From contig NZ_QPIJ01000001.1 in assembly GCF_003336665.1 (NCBI RefSeq), positions 219,922 through 283,921 of the forward strand: a stretch of 64,000 nt of DNA. Direction: 5' to 3'. A program made the position numbers and the translations under genes. The DNA is from Vreelandella rituensis. GTDB lineage: Bacteria > Pseudomonadota > Gammaproteobacteria > Pseudomonadales > Halomonadaceae. Positions 62,518-64,000 of the stretch are shown here, piece by piece (the stretch's first letter is position 1; every line of letters begins with the position of its first letter). The notes under the pieces were generated by a model, which was given only the letters and a program-made list of their open reading frames with translations, made no database searches and was not told where the DNA came from.

Positions 62518-63365
62518 CAGCGGATGTCTCCTTCCAAAATCTGGATGCGGTTTATTAATATCCGTCGGGGATGTTCTGTGGGTTCGACACGGATCAATTG
62601 GGCGCGCATCTGCCCTGTCAGTCGTCGGGTTGCCGGCCGCATTGAACCACCTGATCCGGACGTCTCGGCCCCTTCAAGCATCAGGACGATTTTGGCGGCA
62701 TACTCCCAAGTACGGACGCCCTTCTCAACACCGCTTGCCACCAGCACGGGCGCATCGGGCACGGTGCCCACAACCACTTCCCGGCGCTGGCGCATTTGAT
62801 TTACGAGCCCCATACGATCGATTTCGGCAACAAGGTCGCGAAATGCCTGGTCGGTCATGATGTCCGGTGCGTTTCGCTGAAGATGCATTTCCACATTGCG
62901 GTAATGAAAGGAAAACAACTCACTGATCGATTGCGACAAGAAGTTTCTGACCACTGCCTGAGAATGTACTGGATTGCTCAGCGGCTGGGCCTCAAAAACG
63001 CTCCCGTCTTCGCTTGTATAGAAATACTTGTACTGGATTTCCCGGGTCATCCCGACATACGCCGCCGCCGCAGTGAACAGGTTGGTTCCCAGTAGCGCAA
63101 GGAAGGCGCGCCGGTGCAGCTGATTGCTACTCTCAAGAAGGTAGGCACGTTGCGAGAGTGCTTCTGAAAGCAGCACCTCAGGGTGCTCTACTTCCGCACG
63201 CGTTTTCGCCTCACCATCGGCTTGGGTTGAGGCGCTTGATTCCGCGGCATTCACCCCCTGCCCTGTTGTGGCTTGGGATACCGACGAATCGCTTAGCTGG
63301 CTCTCTGGGTCGGGAGCCGGATTTTTGCTGCCCTTGGACTTGCGCTTGAACAGGGTTAGCGCCAT
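62517..63365 (-). CDS. traM: TraM/DotI (IcmL) inner-membrane protein
   Basis: VirB8-like bitopic protein. After a polar cytoplasmic N-terminus one membrane segment follows (RAFLALLGTNLFTAAAAYVG) and then a periplasmic domain with FEAQPLSNPVHSQAVVRNFL and IVLMLEGAE as in DotI. Length 282 residues; R64 TraM is 230 and DotI 212, the excess being in the N-terminus. The ATG at 63365 has GAGG eight bases upstream; the open frame extends further up but covers the promoter region. It is the first gene of the traM-N-O unit. AGGTATGCT at 63404-63396 may be its -10 element. Confidence 0.9.
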   Translation of the reverse strand: MALTLFKRKSKGSKNPAPDPESQLSDSSVSQATTGQGVNAAESSASTQADGEAKTRAEVEHPEVLLSEALSQRAYLLESSNQLHRRAFLALLGTNLFTAAAAYVGMTREIQYKYFYTSEDGSVFEAQPLSNPVHSQAVVRNFLSQSISELFSFHYRNVEMHLQRNAPDIMTDQAFRDLVAEIDRMGLVNQMRQRREVVVGTVPDAPVLVASGVEKGVRTWEYAAKIVLMLEGAETSGSGGSMRPATRRLTGQMRAQLIRVEPTEHPRRILINRIQILEGDIR

Positions 63366-63502
63366 TGCTAGTGCCTCATTTCGGATGCTTTGTATAGCAT
63401 ACCTGATTTTGATAACCGTAGGCGCAGCTTTAGCCCCAGGCTGGGATCTCCCCAATAGGCATTTCACGGTAATTTCGTTTTTTTTCGCCCGCTTTCTCCC
63501 TG

Positions 63503-63521
63503 TGACCCCTTTATATATACC
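63503..63521 (+). promoter_or_regulatory. TGACCCCT site before the last gene
   Basis: TGACCCCTTTATATATACC, a weaker member of the repeated TGACCCCTAT motif, 35 bases before the ATG at 63556. Confidence 0.45.
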
Positions 63522-63555
63522 AAGGACAGAAAATTCAGATCGACCGAGGAAATCA

Positions 63556-64000
63556 CATGAGCAAGCCACTCCAAGCCACACCCAACAGGTTCGTGGGCAT
63601 GACCAGCGAAGAAGCTTTTCAGCGGGCGTTGCCGGTCTATCGAATCGCCATGCATTTCGCAGCACAAAACCTCGGGGACCTGGACGGTGGTGCCAGCAGG
63701 CGCAAAAAGGCAATGGACTGGTTCGTCGGGAACGACGATGGCTTTGCGCAAATTGAGTCCGTTGCCAGGTTTATTTCCAGCTTTCATAATTCAGCACTCG
63801 GTCTTCCCAAGATGGCCCGGGAGATTGCCGGCCATACAACGCTTAGCGCCGAGGGAGGGATCAGAAAAGGCGTTGCCGACATGACCTCTACCGAAGGGGT
63901 GAAAGCTATGCTGCTATCGTCTGCAGGCATTCATATCAGCGATGATGGAACCTATATCCTGTCGAATTCCGGCGAGGCGCGCATGTGTCGCTCCGCATCT
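63556..64000 (+). CDS. Unknown gene, 3' end outside window
   Basis: Frame open from an ATG with GAGGA six bases upstream to the end of the window (148 codons), so the true length is unknown. The product starts MSKPLQATPNRFVGMTSEEA and is soluble and alpha/beta. A Lys/Arg cluster (GGASRRKKAMDW) lies near residue 45. No motif recognised. It is divergent from traM and preceded by a TGACCCCT site, so it may belong to the same regulon as the helicase genes. Confidence 0.6.

Noticed and set aside
1-64000. CRISPR arrays, tRNA or rRNA genes
   Set aside because: I saw no regularly spaced repeats and no tRNA- or rRNA-like sequences.

Overview
This window is a segment of a large conjugative plasmid (or an integrated relative) from a gammaproteobacterium. 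The GC content and protein style suggest a marine or halophilic lineage such as Halomonadaceae, but no chromosomal marker fixes the host. The strongest evidence for a plasmid is an R64/IncI-like type IVB conjugation system (Dot/Icm family), a complete thin-pilus (type IVb) operon of the same type, a plasmid-style topoisomerase III, a lytic transglycosylase, UmuDC and a type III restriction-modification system.

Layout. 1-1054: 3' part of an IS1380-family transposase. 1.7-6.3 kb: type III methyltransferase and restriction subunit. 6.4-8.2 kb: umuDC behind a near-consensus LexA box. 8.4-10.8 kb: a small unknown protein and a UvrD/FBH1-like helicase. 10.8-11.0 kb: a candidate structured RNA on the minus strand, with its own promoter and terminator. 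11.1-12.8 kb: four coupled minus-strand frames, the first apparently frameshifted. 12.9-13.6 kb: two small genes. 13.8-16.0 kb: a lipoprotein subtilase with a possible outer-membrane C-terminus. 16.2-26.3 kb: pilL-N-O-P-Q-R-S-(second pilin)-M-V, all minus. 26.3-27.2 kb: insertion-sequence scars. 27.2-29.8 kb: two paralogous secreted cysteine-rich proteins with thrombospondin-like repeats, and a PEGA-like lipoprotein. 29.9-46.7 kb: mostly unknown plasmid genes, including a SNF2/HARP-like helicase and a TOPRIM protein that share the same accessory module. 46.7-63.4 kb (minus): topB, lytic transglycosylase, traJ/dotB, traI/dotC, traH/dotD, traU/dotO, an unknown 443-residue protein, an IcmJ/DotN-like HNH protein, IcmD-like and IcmC-like proteins, an unknown protein, traO/dotG, traN/dotH and traM/dotI. 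63.6 kb onward: an unknown gene that runs off the window.

How the parts fit together. The Dot/Icm-like genes would build the envelope-spanning DNA export channel: DotC, DotD and DotH as outer-membrane core, DotG and DotI linking to the inner membrane, DotO and DotB as ATPases. The pil operon would build the retractable-type pilus used for mating-pair formation in liquid. PilV, the subtilase and the repeat proteins are candidates for surface contact functions. The coupling protein, relaxase, DotA/TraY, prepilin peptidase and replication initiator are not seen here and probably lie outside the window.

Two recurrent promoter-like signals run through the segment. One is TGGTATNNT, resembling an extended -10 element, in front of pil, tra and lipoprotein genes. 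The other is TGACCCCTAT, followed in three of six cases by exactly six bases and GGTAT, in front of the helicase, TOPRIM, SNF2 and several unknown genes. The second signal looks like a plasmid-specific regulon.
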